A DNA stretch of 64,000 nt from Rhodopirellula sp. SM50 (GCF_002289565.1 NZ_NTFY01000080.1:1-64000); one strand, 5' to 3'; positions 30,354 through 40,307 are shown, counted from the first letter of the stretch. Notes: generated from the letters alone by a model not told the origin. Program-made: numbers and translations.

Positions 30354-30734
30354 ATGAAACCCAATGCCTTCCCCAAGTCGAAACGTGTCGTCAGCGGTCG
30401 CTCGTTCACCCTGGCCCTCCGCAAGGGCGGCTGCGCGGCCGACGGCTGTTTGGTGGTGTTTGCGTTTCCCCGAGAGCCCGGTGATGATCGTTCTGCTCAG
30501 CCGCGCCGTCTGGGCGTGACGATTCCCAAGAAAACGGGCAATGCCGTCCTCCGCAATCGCTGGAAACGCTGGATCCGCGAGTCGTTTCGAACTCAGCAAG
30601 CCGCGTTTCCGGTCGGATTTGATTTCGTCGTCCGACCCAAAAAGGACGCCGTCGCCAGCTGGAGTTCGATTGAGCGGTCGTTGCCGAAACTGGCCCACAA
30701 AGCGGTCCGGCGGTTGAAACCGAAGGGCCGCTAG
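30354..30734 (+). CDS. rnpA: Ribonuclease P protein component
   Basis: The basic protein subunit that helps the RNase P RNA cleave tRNA 5' leaders. At 126 residues it has the usual length. The family's F...RS.RV start ([20 protein letters not shown]) and the RNR motif ([15 protein letters not shown], residues about 64-78) are present, and the protein is strongly basic. In most bacteria rnpA follows rpmH next to the origin; here it instead follows a J-protein gene by 9 bp and no rpmH is seen nearby. A tRNA-His gene, a possible substrate class, lies 10 kb away and is not linked. Confidence 0.93.
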   Translation: MKPNAFPKSKRVVSGRSFTLALRKGGCAADGCLVVFAFPREPGDDRSAQPRRLGVTIPKKTGNAVLRNRWKRWIRESFRTQQAAFPVGFDFVVRPKKDAVASWSSIERSLPKLAHKAVRRLKPKGR

Positions 30735-30987
30735 TGCCTTTCGTAGCGGAACGGCGCGCGAACCGCCGCCTGCCGGATCACCGTTCCGCTGCAGCCTGAT
30801 CGTCCGTCTTGGTCTAGCTGTAACGGCGATCGGGCTCGGCTCGACCAGCTGCCGGGATTCGACACCGTCTTTCGCCGCGTGCAACGTTGCCGGGTCGTAT
30901 AGTTGAACGATTCCCCCTCTCGGTGGGACGTCACAATCGAACAGACAGGTGTGCAGACGTCGTTACTATCCAGCCCTTTTGAATCCC

Positions 30988-31251
30988 ATGGTGAAGTGCC
31001 CCCGCTGTCAGAACCGGCCGAATGAATGTTTTCCGTCCCGCTGGTACAAGCAGGTCCCGTTTTTGCTGACCTTGCGGATTCGCTGGCGCTGCATGCGGTG
31101 TGGCGTCAGGTTTGCCGCCTGGATCTGGAGCGAGGATCCGCCGAACACGCCCTACCTGCGTCCGGATTCATCGTCGGATTCGCCTGCCGATCAGGATGTC
31201 GACGACTCGACCGGGGCGGAGCGGACCGTCGGCTCGGCCACGCTGCAATAA
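30988..31251 (+). CDS. Small zinc-ribbon protein
   Basis: About 87 residues if started at the ATG at 30988 (MVKCPRCQ); an in-frame ATG at 30949 is a weaker choice because it only adds a basic, non-conserved leader. Four cysteines in two knuckles (CPRC and, after about 30 residues, CMRCG) look like a zinc ribbon, and the region between them is basic and aromatic (FPSRWYKQVPFLLTLRIRWR). The C-terminal 40 residues are acidic and low complexity. The tail overlaps the end of the convergent peroxiredoxin-like gene by 61 bp. The function is unknown; nucleic-acid binding would be a guess. Expression is not certain. Confidence 0.55.
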   Translation: MVKCPRCQNRPNECFPSRWYKQVPFLLTLRIRWRCMRCGVRFAAWIWSEDPPNTPYLRPDSSSDSPADQDVDDSTGAERTVGSATLQ

Positions 31252-32195
31252 TCCGGTCGCGACGCGGCCGTCTGATGGCGAAAGGCTTTGACGATTTCAT
31301 TGTCGCGAACCAGGAATGCTCCCGGCATCTGAAAACCGTCTCCACCCAGTTTGCCGACGCCGTGACGATTCAAGATTGCGCACTTGAATCCCCGCCAAAA
31401 CACCGACAGGCCGAACAGCTGTCCGATCCGTCCGCGATCTAACTCATAGGCCCGATACAGACGACACTGCGGATCGCTGATGCGATCGACGTCGCCAAGA
31501 TCGAAGGACTCAAAGAACGCCCGGCTCGATTCGTCGTCCCCCATGTGCACCAACACGATCTTGGTCCCTTTTGCCTCGATTCGGTCGCGTTGTTCGCGAA
31601 GGTCTTGCAGGGCTTCGCGGCAGAACGTGCAACCGCTGTGACGCAGGAACACGACCAGCACCGGATGTTGCCGCGACAACTCTGCCAGGGTCACACCGTG
31701 CTGGGATCGAAATTGCTCGTTGAGACGGCTGGCGGCTTCAGGGGCACCACAGGCCGCCGGCGCGCTCGCGGTTTTAAATGCCTGGAACAGAATCACGGCA
31801 AACGGCAGCCACCAAATCAAGTCGTTGGTGACGTTGACCAAGCCCCATTGGATCGGCAATCGGCCCGGCGAGCCTGGGGGCAGCAGCAGCCACTGGTACG
31901 CCATGCCGATCGGGCCGAACGTCTTACCGAGGAACCCGACCAACACGATCGGCCAATGCCGATACGGATCCCGTGCTGCGATCGCGTAGCCCACTCCGTA
32001 GACACCGACGATCATCCCGACGCACTGCCAGATCCCCGGATAAAGCGGTCGATCGATGCCCGTCAGGTCGAACAGGTCCATCGGACGCAGCAGCACCCAG
32101 CCTCCCCAAGCCAGATTGTAACTCGCCGCGGCGAGCAAAACGTACGTCATCCAACGGGGATGCGACGCGGCGGTCATGGCAGAGAATCGATTCAT
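31191..32195 (-). CDS. Membrane-fused peroxiredoxin-like protein
   Basis: 334 residues from the ATG at 32195 (a TTG five codons upstream is possible). The N-terminal 145 residues contain about four hydrophobic helices (TYVLLAAASYNLAWGGWVLL; IWQCVGMIVGVYGVGYAIAA; PIVLVGFLGKTFGPIGMAYQWLLL; DLIWWLPFAVILFQAF). The C-terminal 170 residues are a thioredoxin-fold AhpC/TSA domain of the peroxiredoxin-like (SelL/PRXL2) kind, with a CxxC active site, SGCTFCRE (Cys189 and Cys192), then the characteristic RDRIEAKGTKIVLVHMGD and DPQCRLYRAYELDRG. The likely role is peroxide or thiol redox chemistry at the membrane. Divergent from the thioesterase gene with a 106-bp gap. Confidence 0.8.
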   Translation of the reverse strand: MNRFSAMTAASHPRWMTYVLLAAASYNLAWGGWVLLRPMDLFDLTGIDRPLYPGIWQCVGMIVGVYGVGYAIAARDPYRHWPIVLVGFLGKTFGPIGMAYQWLLLPPGSPGRLPIQWGLVNVTNDLIWWLPFAVILFQAFKTASAPAACGAPEAASRLNEQFRSQHGVTLAELSRQHPVLVVFLRHSGCTFCREALQDLREQRDRIEAKGTKIVLVHMGDDESSRAFFESFDLGDVDRISDPQCRLYRAYELDRGRIGQLFGLSVFWRGFKCAILNRHGVGKLGGDGFQMPGAFLVRDNEIVKAFRHQTAASRPDYCSVAEPTVRSAPVESSTS

Positions 32196-32301
32196 CAGCT
32201 CGGTTACCAAACAAAGGCGGTTTGCCCATACTGTTGTCTCGTCGTCAAGTCATCCGGCGACGAATCCCTTTACCATCATACAAGTCAACCGCGGATTGCC
32301 G

Positions 32302-32700
32302 ATGCGAGAAAACACGATCCAACACCGCGTTCGCTATGACGAGTGCGACCCGATGGGCTTCGTCCATCACAGCGTCTACCTCCAGTACTTTGAAATGGGA
32401 CGCACGGAGTTGTTGCGTGCCAGCGGTGGTCGATACCGCGACATGGAAGATGAAGGGTTGCTGGTTGTGGTCGCCCGAGTCGATTGTCGTTACAAATCGC
32501 CGGCCCGCTACGACGATTTGATCGACATTCACACCCGGATCGCCGCAGTCACCGTCGGCAAGATCGTTCATGAATACACGATCTCGATCGAATCGAGAAC
32601 GCTGGTCACCGCCACGGTCACCCTGGCCGTGATCAATCGCGAAGGCCGAATCCAACGCGTTCCCCAAAGCCTGTTGGATCAGTACGGCACCGTGGCGTAA
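32302..32700 (+). CDS. Acyl-CoA thioesterase, hotdog fold (YbgC/FadM type)
   Basis: A 132-residue cytoplasmic single-hotdog thioesterase. The ATG at 32302 (MRENTIQHRVRYDECDPMG) fits the family length; the longer open frame upstream lacks family sequence and overlaps the divergent promoter region. The catalytic loop YDECDPMGFVHHSVYLQYFEMGR is the 4-hydroxybenzoyl-CoA-thioesterase signature with the nucleophilic Asp. Later LLVVVARVDCRYKSPARYDDLIDI is also typical. The physiological acyl-CoA is unknown. Its last three codons and stop (GTG GCG TAA) are part of a tandem repeat that continues downstream. Confidence 0.9.
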   Translation: MRENTIQHRVRYDECDPMGFVHHSVYLQYFEMGRTELLRASGGRYRDMEDEGLLVVVARVDCRYKSPARYDDLIDIHTRIAAVTVGKIVHEYTISIESRTLVTATVTLAVINREGRIQRVPQSLLDQYGTVA

Positions 32701-32762
32701 GCCACCAGCCTGCGACAATCCGTGGCGTAAGCTTCCAGCTTGCGAGTCCGGTGGCGCAAGCC
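32692..32762 (+). repeat. 29-30 bp tandem repeat overlapping a stop codon
   Basis: GTGGCGTAAGCCACCAGCCT starts at 32692, GTGGCGTAAGCTTCCAGCTT at 32722, and a truncated GTGGCGCAAGCC at 32751. The first unit supplies the last codons and the TAA of the thioesterase gene. Confidence 0.8.
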
Positions 32763-33068
32763 AACCGCCGCCTCCTTCGACGCCAAGCGGAGTGTTTTTT
32801 GTTAGCGGCAGGGCGCGAGCCCTCCGGTCTTTCACGGTGTTTTTGAAACGCGCCCGGACGGCTCGCGGGCTGTCGATTTAAGCCCGCACGCGTAAGCAAG
32901 GGGCCACGCGGCGCCCCTCGCTGACGCGTCGGGCTGGCATGGAGGCGTTGATTTCGGAACATCGACTAAATCGACAGCCCGCTCACGCCGTTCCGCTAAC
33001 CCTTTCAGCCTTTCGTCAACGACAGCCCGCTAGCCCTCCAATATTCCGACCTGATGGCAAACGGAATC
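32763..33068. other. Palindrome-containing intergenic region
   Basis: No gene is seen. It contains a TAGCGGCAGGGCGCGAGCCC unit near 32801-32830 and an inverted CGACAGCCCG(C/T)... / GGGCTGTCGAT pair near 32860-32985 separated by GGGCCACGCGGCGCCCC. The same vocabulary of short palindromes recurs at 45640-45700 and 53710-53960. It lies between the convergent thioesterase and ABC permease genes. Confidence 0.65.
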
Positions 33069-34739
33069 CTATCCCGCTTCCTCGGCCGCCAACACGGCTC
33101 GTTTGGCGACGATGCGTTTGACGACGACGTCGACGATCGCTCCGGCCAAAATCACCATCCCGATGATCGCGAATTCCAGCTTCGTGCTGATTCCCAGAAT
33201 ATTGATCGCGTTGTAAAGCACTCGCATCACCGCGGCACCGATCACCACACCCAAAATGTTTCCCTCGCCGCCGCGCAAGCTGCAACCGCCCAACACGGCG
33301 GCGGCGATCGCGTAGAGTTCGTAAAAGTTTCCGAAGCCCGACGGCTGCACCGAGTTGACGTCCAGGGCGAACAGAATGCCGCCCAGTCCCGCCGCCAACG
33401 AGCAGAGCACATAGGCGACCACGATCATGCGTTTGGTGTTGATCCCGCTGTATCGGGCCGCTTCTTCGTTGCGTCCCAGTGCCAACAGGTAGCGACCATA
33501 CACCGTCCGGTTCAGGAAGATCGATGCGACGATGGCCAATGCGATCATGATCAACATCGGCATTGGCACCATCGTCGCGGCCAATTGGGTTTGTCCCAGC
33601 AACGCCATCACCCCGGTGGCAACCAGCGCAGGGGTCAGCGCTTTGGATTTGCCCGAGGCCGTGCCGGCGGCTGAAATCAGCCAGCCGACCGAACCGATCA
33701 CGCCGCCGACGATCACGAAGACGATCATCATCAGAACCGTTTTCAACATTTCGCCGGAGACTTCCATCGCGCCGACTTGCCATCGGTCATCAGCCGCCGC
33801 GCTGCGGAACAACGGCACGAGCTGCCAGACACACAGCCCCAGCAAGATCAGCGAGCCGATCACCAACGCCAACGGCTTTTTTATCCGGCCGGCATCGGAT
33901 TGCCATGCCCAGAGCAGAAACGCGAGCAGCGTCGGCACGAATAAAAACGTGCCCGCGAATCTCATCACCCTCGATGGCATCGACGCTGCGTTCTCGGAGA
34001 CTTCGATGCCAAGGCTGCGGATTTGATAACCCGCGATCTCCAACAGTGGTGTTCCCGTGCCCGACTCCCAGCCCAACCAGAAACGCGACGATCCGGCCAC
34101 GGCCAACAGGACGCCGATCGCCGGAATCGACCAGGCCGAAATGGTTCGTTCGATATCCAGATCACGCTGGCGCGGGGCGTTGGCGTCCTGGTCGCCGCGG
34201 GGGCGCAGTCGGCCCAGGTTCCAGATCCCGTACAAAAACAGACAGATCCCACCGCCGAACAACATCGTTGCCCAACTGCACGGTTTGCCGATCGCCAACA
34301 ACCGCAACCCGTCATAGTCTTGACCGAATCCCAGTGTCCCGTCATCGGTCAACCAGCGCGCAAAGCCGCGATAGAACAACAGTCCGCACAGCGTGACGAC
34401 GAACGGTTGCAGGTCCAGTCGCGTGATCAGCAAGCCGTGCAGCAATCCGATTCCCCCGGCGACCAACATCACGATCAGCACGGCGGCGGTCGGCGAGTAC
34501 CCTTGTTCGACGACCAGCATCGGCAACAAACACGCGACCAGTCCCACCACGGACCCGATCGACAGATCGATCCCCCCGGTGATGATCACGAAGGCGACGC
34601 CGATCGACAGAATGCCGAACAGCGCGCTCCAACGCGTCGTGTTGTACAAGTTGTATTGCCCGACGAAGCTGTCGTTCAGGACCGTCGTGAACAGACAGAC
34701 GAAAATCAACAATCCGAAGATGCCTAGGATTTTATTCAT
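33069..34739 (-). CDS. Sugar ABC transporter permease (RbsC-like) with insertion
   Basis: Inner-membrane subunit of a ribose/galactose-class ABC importer. The first part ([29 protein letters not shown], residues about 40-66) and the last part ([50 protein letters not shown]) match RbsC. At 556 residues it is about 220 longer than usual; the excess is a segment from about residue 150 to 385 with several additional hydrophobic helices and soluble loops (for example [31 protein letters not shown]) between the two halves. The gene overlaps the preceding ATPase gene by 4 bp (ATGA), implying translational coupling. Confidence 0.9.
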   Translation of the reverse strand: MNKILGIFGLLIFVCLFTTVLNDSFVGQYNLYNTTRWSALFGILSIGVAFVIITGGIDLSIGSVVGLVACLLPMLVVEQGYSPTAAVLIVMLVAGGIGLLHGLLITRLDLQPFVVTLCGLLFYRGFARWLTDDGTLGFGQDYDGLRLLAIGKPCSWATMLFGGGICLFLYGIWNLGRLRPRGDQDANAPRQRDLDIERTISAWSIPAIGVLLAVAGSSRFWLGWESGTGTPLLEIAGYQIRSLGIEVSENAASMPSRVMRFAGTFLFVPTLLAFLLWAWQSDAGRIKKPLALVIGSLILLGLCVWQLVPLFRSAAADDRWQVGAMEVSGEMLKTVLMMIVFVIVGGVIGSVGWLISAAGTASGKSKALTPALVATGVMALLGQTQLAATMVPMPMLIMIALAIVASIFLNRTVYGRYLLALGRNEEAARYSGINTKRMIVVAYVLCSLAAGLGGILFALDVNSVQPSGFGNFYELYAIAAAVLGGCSLRGGEGNILGVVIGAAVMRVLYNAINILGISTKLEFAIIGMVILAGAIVDVVVKRIVAKRAVLAAEEAG

Positions 34740-36283
34740 CGACTGACTACACCCGTTGCCAAGTTCATGATCTGTTCTTCTCCGATTTCTTCGCCGACCA
34801 ACTGCCCCGTCATCTCACCTTCGTGCATCACCAGCGTGCGGTCGCTCATCGCGATCACTTCTTCCATCTCGCTGGACACAAACAAGATCGCCAGTCCCTC
34901 GGCGGCCAACGTTTCCATCAGTCGATAGATTTCTTCTTTGGCGCCGATATCGATCCCTCGCGTCGGTTCGTCCAACAGCAGAATCTTGGGATTCATGGCG
35001 AGCCATTTGCCTAGCACGACTTTTTGCTGATTGCCACCGGAGAGATAACGCACGACCTGGTCGGCCGTCGGCGTCTTGATCCGCAGCCGATGGATACTTT
35101 GGTGTGTGTCTTCGGATTCCGCGGCGAAATCGATCCACATCCCGGCGCTGGCTTTGTCGGCCAAACTCGCCAGGGAAACATTGCTGCGGACAGAAAAATC
35201 GATCACCAGCCCCTGCTCTTTTCGATCTTCGGGGACCAACCCCATCCCGCTGGCGATGGCGTCTTTGGGGTTGCGCAGCTGCACGGTTTGGCCGTTGATT
35301 CGCACGCGGCCGCCGAGTGGTTGCGTGACGCCGAACAAACACCGCAACAGTTCCGTCCGACCGGCTCCGACCAGCCCGGCGATGCCGACGATCTCACCCG
35401 GCATGACCTGAAACGAAACCTTGTGCTTGGGGTGATCGGGGACGATCAGGTCGGTCACCTCCAACGCGGGGGTGAGTTGCTGTTGGGATCCAGGGGCGGC
35501 CACATCGACGCGTGCCGTTCGCTCGTAGAATCGCGAAACGTCACGCCCCACCATTCGGCTGACCATCGCGTCGTGATTGATTTGGTCGCCGACCAACTCG
35601 CCGGCGTTCTCCCCGTCCCGCATGACGGCGACGCGATCGGCAAGCGTTTCGACTTCGGCCAAGCGATGCGAGATGTAGATGACGCTGACGCCGTGTTCGC
35701 GCAAGCCCTGCACGACCTTGAACAGCGCTTCGGCTTCACGCTGTGACAGGCTGCTGGTCGGTTCGTCCATGATCAACACGCGGGCGTCGATCGAAAGCGC
35801 TTTGGCGATCTCGACCATTTGTTGACGGCCGATCGTCAGCTCACGCACCAAGGTTTGCGGGTCGACGTCCAAGCCCACCGACGCCAGATGCCGTCTGGAT
35901 TCGCGCTCAATGGTTTCGCGATCGATCAGCCCGAATCGTGTCGGCTCACGCCCCAAAAAAATGTTGGCGCCGACCGATAGGTTGTCCGACAGGTTCAATT
36001 CCTGGTGAATCAACGTGATCCCCAACCGCATCGCTTCGGCAACACTGCCGATGGTGACGGGCTTTTGGTCGATCAGGATTTGACCTTCATCGGGCGGCTG
36101 AACACCGGCCAGAATTTTCATCAACGTGCTCTTGCCGGCACCGTTCTCGCCGACCAACGCCAGCACTTCGCCGGGCATCAACGTCAAATCGATCTGGTGC
36201 AGCGCGCGGACACCGGGAAAACGTTTTCCCAGCGAACGAACTTCCAGCAAGGGACGCGGATTCTTTCCAGGCGTCTGGCTCAC
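34736..36283 (-). CDS. Sugar ABC transporter ATP-binding protein (RbsA/MglA type)
   Basis: A 515-residue tandem-NBD ATPase. NBD1 has Walker [10 protein letters not shown] and Walker [16 protein letters not shown]2 has the class-typical degenerate Walker [10 protein letters not shown], signature [16 protein letters not shown] and Walker [14 protein letters not shown] set the start at the GTG at 36283 because it overlaps the TGA of the upstream binding-protein gene as GTGA; the longer open frame to 36337 lies inside that gene and adds an unrelated basic leader. With the 4-bp overlap into the permease this makes a tightly coupled three-gene operon (36280-37398, this gene, permease). It energises import of a sugar that cannot be named from sequence. 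Confidence 0.94.
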   Translation of the reverse strand: MSQTPGKNPRPLLEVRSLGKRFPGVRALHQIDLTLMPGEVLALVGENGAGKSTLMKILAGVQPPDEGQILIDQKPVTIGSVAEAMRLGITLIHQELNLSDNLSVGANIFLGREPTRFGLIDRETIERESRRHLASVGLDVDPQTLVRELTIGRQQMVEIAKALSIDARVLIMDEPTSSLSQREAEALFKVVQGLREHGVSVIYISHRLAEVETLADRVAVMRDGENAGELVGDQINHDAMVSRMVGRDVSRFYERTARVDVAAPGSQQQLTPALEVTDLIVPDHPKHKVSFQVMPGEIVGIAGLVGAGRTELLRCLFGVTQPLGGRVRINGQTVQLRNPKDAIASGMGLVPEDRKEQGLVIDFSVRSNVSLASLADKASAGMWIDFAAESEDTHQSIHRLRIKTPTADQVVRYLSGGNQQKVVLGKWLAMNPKILLLDEPTRGIDIGAKEEIYRLMETLAAEGLAILFVSSEMEEVIAMSDRTLVMHEGEMTGQLVGEEIGEEQIMNLATGVVSR

Positions 36284-37398
36284 TTGTCGCCCGCGCCCGC
36301 TTCGTCTTTCCCGGTCAACTGCTTCAGTTCCGCCCAAAACTCGTCGACGTTGTCTTGGCGGATCGCGCGGGCGGGGATGTCCAGGAAACCGCCTTCGGGA
36401 ATCGCCGATTCGTCACCCCGAGCCAATTTGGCCAGCAACTCGACCGACTTGTAACCGTACTGATACGGGTTTTGGACGATCGTTCCGTAGCAGGATCCGT
36501 CTTGGATCGCCTTCAGGGTATCGGCGTCTTCATCGAAGGCGACGACTTTAATTTGGCCCACTTTGTCGGCCCCGCGAATCGCTTCCAGGATGTTGGGCGG
36601 ATTGTAGGCGAACAGGCCGATCATGCAGCCGATGTTCGGATGCTTGACGATCGCGTCTTCGGCGCGGCTCTTGGCGATCGCGAAATCGAAGTTGTCGGTG
36701 CGGGTATCCAGGATCGTGTACTTGTCGCCCTTGAGCACGCCGTCGGCGGGATCAAAGGGTCGGTCGGGATCATTCGAGCGGTTGAGCAATTCGTCGATGA
36801 TGCCTTGCCGCCGCTGATCGGCATTGAGTTGGCCCAGTCGGCCGACGAAGATCATCACTTCGCCGCCCTCGGGCATCGCTTCTTTGACCAGTTGGCCGCA
36901 CATGCGTCCGGCGTCGTAGTTGTTCATCCCGATGTAAGCCAGACGATTGGACTTCGGTGCGTCCGAATCGTGGGTGATCAAGTTTGTCACCTTGGCCACC
37001 TCGTTCAAGATGCTGGTTTGATTGTCTGGGTCGATGGGGCTGACGGCGACACCGGCAACCGAATCGGAGATCAATTCTTCCAACATGCGTTTCTGATCGG
37101 CGGTTCCATCGGGCGGCATGCGAACCAGGCATTCGACATCGAAGTCCTTGGCCGCTGCCTTGCATCCTTCTTCGGCGATGTCCCAAAACGACGCGATCCC
37201 GTTGGTCACGTAGGCGACACGTGTTTTTCCTCCGTCCGACGTTTTGACCGCGGCCGTCCCCGACTCGCCGTCGGTCGCCTGGCTGTCGGTGGCATTGGTG
37301 TCAATCTTTTCGATCTTGCATCCGGTCAGCGAAATGCCGGTCGCGATCAAGAGTGCGCCGCACAGGGGCAGAAACTTTAGGGGAGCATGATGAGGCAT
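36280..37398 (-). CDS. Sugar ABC transporter substrate-binding lipoprotein
   Basis: A 372-residue periplasmic binding protein of the RbsB/LacI-type fold. The ATG at 37398 ([27 protein letters not shown]) gives a lipoprotein signal with Cys27 as the lipidated residue; an open frame upstream has no signal. After a Ser/Thr-rich tether (about 28-57) the domain starts [26 protein letters not shown], with [44 protein letters not shown] and [38 protein letters not shown] as in ribose/xylose binding proteins. First gene of the transporter operon, divergent from a histidine kinase. Confidence 0.92.
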   Translation of the reverse strand: MPHHAPLKFLPLCGALLIATGISLTGCKIEKIDTNATDSQATDGESGTAAVKTSDGGKTRVAYVTNGIASFWDIAEEGCKAAAKDFDVECLVRMPPDGTADQKRMLEELISDSVAGVAVSPIDPDNQTSILNEVAKVTNLITHDSDAPKSNRLAYIGMNNYDAGRMCGQLVKEAMPEGGEVMIFVGRLGQLNADQRRQGIIDELLNRSNDPDRPFDPADGVLKGDKYTILDTRTDNFDFAIAKSRAEDAIVKHPNIGCMIGLFAYNPPNILEAIRGADKVGQIKVVAFDEDADTLKAIQDGSCYGTIVQNPYQYGYKSVELLAKLARGDESAIPEGGFLDIPARAIRQDNVDEFWAELKQLTGKDEAGAGDK

Positions 37399-37702
37399 AG
37401 GGACGGCGATCAAAGGAGGAGCGGGATCGGAAGGGAGTCGATCGGGGGAATCGAACGCCTGTGAGTTTAAGTTCGCCACCCTGCAGTCGCAAGCTTTCCC
37501 TCGGCACGATCGGAACATCTGGCAAGGTCTGACGTGCTGTTCGAGTTTCCATGTGCCGATCGGGGCCAGAACGTGTTGCCGCAATCTCGACCTAGCCGAT
37601 ACGCACAACCTAACAGGTCACGTCGAGGCCCTTCCCGGTGCGATCCCCTCCCTCGCGTCATCGGCGTCACCTGTCCCCCCCGTTTCTTGGAGAACCCTCA
37701 CC
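37399..37702. promoter_or_regulatory. Divergent control region of ABC operon and histidine kinase
   Basis: A 304-bp gap between two divergently transcribed units; no gene or repeat is visible. It must contain the promoters of both, and its size leaves room for operator sites, but no specific operator palindrome was recognised. TTGGAGAACC just before 37703 is the kinase gene's ribosome-binding site. Confidence 0.5.
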
Positions 37703-39247
37703 ATGACTTCAACCCTCCCAACGACAGTCGGCACCGCAACGCTTGAGAGCCGTCCCGTGGATGATCGTGGTGTACCCTTCGGCGGCACGGTCGCATCGCG
37801 ACGCAAGCCGGGGCAGACGCCTGGCAGCCGAGAAATCGCTGCGCCGGCTCACCAGCCGATCGCCGCGGACGATGCTCCACTGGAATCGATTTCACGACTG
37901 ATCAGTGAAACGGCGCATGACCTCCGCGCCCCGCTGTCAACGATCCGTGAAGCGATCCGGTTGGTCCGCGATGGCGATCTGGGCAAGGTGTCCTCGGCGC
38001 AAAGCGAATGCTTGTCCGCCGCGATCAACCAATGCAATTGCGCCGTCCAGCTGGTCGACGAGATGGTCCAGTCGCGTCGGTTCGATTCGGGGTTCCCCAA
38101 TGTGACGCGTCAGTGGACTTGCATCGACGAATTGCGAAGCAACGTCGAGGCGACGTTGCAGTCGTGGATTCTGCCGCGGGGAATCCACTTGCTGTGGGAT
38201 GGTCCGTTTGATGAAGGCATTCAGATCTATGCGGATGCCACTTTGCTGAGACGACTGATCGTCAACGTGGCCGGCAATGCGATTCGGGTCACGCGTGAGG
38301 GCGGTCCCGTGCTGATTCGTGCAACGGTCAATCGTGATCAGGGCATCATGAACTGGGCCATCGTTGACCAGGGCGCCGGGATTTCGCCGTCGGACATGGA
38401 ATTGATCGGCGCCGGCAAAGCGCCCGCCAAGAGCATCGGCGGGTTGGGATTGATCATCAGCCGCCAACTCGCCGCGGCGCACTTTTCGACGCTGCGGATC
38501 GAATCACGTGTCGGCACCGGCACCGCCGTCAGCTTCCAAACGATCTTGGGCGGCCCCGCCGCGGTGGCCGCGCGGTGGGTCAAGTGGCGGTCGGAGTTGA
38601 TCATGATCGAGCAACGCAAGATCATGAACGAAGATCAGCGGGTTCACGAGGTCCGGCCGGCTCGCTCATCCCAGCCTTCCCAATCCCCGGCACCGCCGCG
38701 ACGCGTCCGCATCGACGTTCCCTCCCAGTTGATCGAGCTCGGTGCCGGGGAGATGCAGCCGGCGTTCCCCGACCACGTTTATCTGACAACGGTCTCGGTC
38801 GGAGCGGCGATCCCCGCGGCCGGTACCGATGCGTTTGATGCCCTGCTGCAACGCAGCATGCGAATCACCGAATTGGCCTATCGCACCGGCCGGCGAAGTT
38901 GGGTGATCGCTTGGGACGCCGATGGCGAAACGGGGATCGCGAAACGGTCCGAACTGGAGCGGATGGTCCGAAACGAACTGGGCACCATGCGCATGACCTG
39001 GGGGGCTTCTTCTCTCGTCTCGGCAACGCCGCATCCGGAGTTCCGAAACTCGCTGGCCAGTCGGCTGAGCGACCTGTTGGTGCGACAGACCTTGGCCGGC
39101 GCACAGCAAGCGGTCAGCGATGCCGATCAGGTCCGGTGGGGGACAGGCCCGATGCAGTCGACCCCGATGGCCACGATTCGCCTGGAACAAGACGTCCATT
39201 GGCTTCGAGAATCTCGACGTTCGCTGACGGGCGCGCCGATGGAATAA
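37703..39247 (+). CDS. Sensor histidine kinase without obvious sensor
   Basis: 514 residues. The HisKA helix carries the phospho-accepting His72 (ISETAHDLRAPLSTIREA). The ATPase domain follows with Asn192 in the N box (LIVNVAGNAIRVT), Asp222 in the G1 box (VDQGAGIS) and the G2 glycines near 246-250 (IGGLGLIISRQLA), then GTGTAVSFQTIL. The first 60 residues are low complexity with no membrane helix, so it is soluble or works with a partner. The C-terminal about 210 residues are unusual: after a Pro/Arg linker, VYLTTVSVGAAIP ... AFDALLQRSMRITELAYRTGRRSW resembles the end of a GGDEF domain but without the GGDEF motif. No response regulator is adjacent. Divergent from the sugar ABC operon. Confidence 0.85.
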   Translation: MTSTLPTTVGTATLESRPVDDRGVPFGGTVASRRKPGQTPGSREIAAPAHQPIAADDAPLESISRLISETAHDLRAPLSTIREAIRLVRDGDLGKVSSAQSECLSAAINQCNCAVQLVDEMVQSRRFDSGFPNVTRQWTCIDELRSNVEATLQSWILPRGIHLLWDGPFDEGIQIYADATLLRRLIVNVAGNAIRVTREGGPVLIRATVNRDQGIMNWAIVDQGAGISPSDMELIGAGKAPAKSIGGLGLIISRQLAAAHFSTLRIESRVGTGTAVSFQTILGGPAAVAARWVKWRSELIMIEQRKIMNEDQRVHEVRPARSSQPSQSPAPPRRVRIDVPSQLIELGAGEMQPAFPDHVYLTTVSVGAAIPAAGTDAFDALLQRSMRITELAYRTGRRSWVIAWDADGETGIAKRSELERMVRNELGTMRMTWGASSLVSATPHPEFRNSLASRLSDLLVRQTLAGAQQAVSDADQVRWGTGPMQSTPMATIRLEQDVHWLRESRRSLTGAPME

Positions 39248-39599
39248 GCCGGCGGCGTCCGTCGGTGCGTGCGGCGCGCGAAATCGAACGCTCAGGTGTG
39301 ACAATGCGAACGTTTCACGGCGGGTTCACGGATCAATTGGTTTCCAGATCGATGGACCGCAAAAAGATCTCACGAGTCTATCGGCGACGCGATCGCGATT
39401 GACGGCGTTGATGAAGCAACATCGGCGCGGCGTTGCGACGCACACGGCACGTCGTTTGCCCCCCTGGTCTTGCCGACCGGCGGTGTTCCCCGCATCGTGC
39501 GATCAATCGTGACGGTGTGCCGAATCAATGATGGTGGCACGTCGTGGATGTCAGCCTCAGCCGGGTGAGATAACGCTGTGCTAACAAGAGGAGTCTACG
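39248..39599. other. Intergenic region, nothing recognised
   Basis: A 352-bp spacer between two genes on the same strand. No repeat family member, tRNA or credible small gene is visible. AAGAGGAGTCTACG just before 39600 is a strong ribosome-binding site for the next gene. Confidence 0.6.
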
Positions 39600-40307
39600 A
39601 TGCCTGATCCTCCCAGAACCGCTCTCGCGGACAGCACTTTGGCTCGTCACCGCTTGCTCGAACACGCCCGCCGGATCGAACGGTCCGGTGAAGGCGGTGA
39701 TTCCTCTTCCGGCCGAGCCGGTTTGCCGGCGTACCGGCCGATCCAGAACGGCACGGTGTTGCCCTTCGACAACCACGCCGATCTGATTCGCGCGTTTCGC
39801 CGAATTCCGGCCGACAATCGCGGGTATCTGCACAACGCGTCGCCCGACGCGGGCCGGCGGAGACTTCGTCAGGAACACACCCGCATGCCGTCGCCGTTGG
39901 AGGGCATCATCGACTTTGCCCAGGAGCTGTTCGAAGCGCCCGATTACCACACGTTCCTGATCGAACAAACCGCGCTCGGCCGAGCGATCTTTGAAGGGTA
40001 CGGCGCCGCTCGACGCAGCAGCACGTCGTCACCGCCCACCCCGGAAGCGGAAGGTCACGTACCGGCCGCGGGAATGCGGCGGGGAGCAGGGATGAATGCG
40101 ATCGGAGCATTCCTCGACTATTCGCACAGCATCAGCATTTCGATCCGCGATCGGGCGCACCATGCCGTGATCGTTGTCACGCCCCCGGACGGTAGTGACT
40201 TTGAAGCCTATCACTGCGTGTTGATGCGACCGCTGCAGCCATCGTTGATGCTCGGGGATTGGACGCTTGTCTCCCCCGATGCAGCCCGCGAATTCCTGCG
40301 CGGTTAA
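39600..40307 (+). CDS. Unknown soluble protein
   Basis: 235 residues, not recognised. The start is supported by a strong GAGGAG ribosome-binding site. No signal peptide or membrane helix is visible. The first 100 residues are rich in Arg and polar residues (RAFRRIPADNRGYLHNASP); residues about 100-140 look helical (SPLEGIIDFAQELFEAPDYHTFLIEQTALGRAIFEGY); after a Ser/Pro linker the last 70 residues look like a mixed alpha/beta domain (AIGAFLDYSHSISISIRDRAHHAVIVVTPPDGSDFEAYHCVLM). The histidines in that last part could be functional but no motif is established. It lies downstream of the histidine kinase by 352 bp; linkage is uncertain. Confidence 0.6.
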   Translation: MPDPPRTALADSTLARHRLLEHARRIERSGEGGDSSSGRAGLPAYRPIQNGTVLPFDNHADLIRAFRRIPADNRGYLHNASPDAGRRRLRQEHTRMPSPLEGIIDFAQELFEAPDYHTFLIEQTALGRAIFEGYGAARRSSTSSPPTPEAEGHVPAAGMRRGAGMNAIGAFLDYSHSISISIRDRAHHAVIVVTPPDGSDFEAYHCVLMRPLQPSLMLGDWTLVSPDAAREFLRG

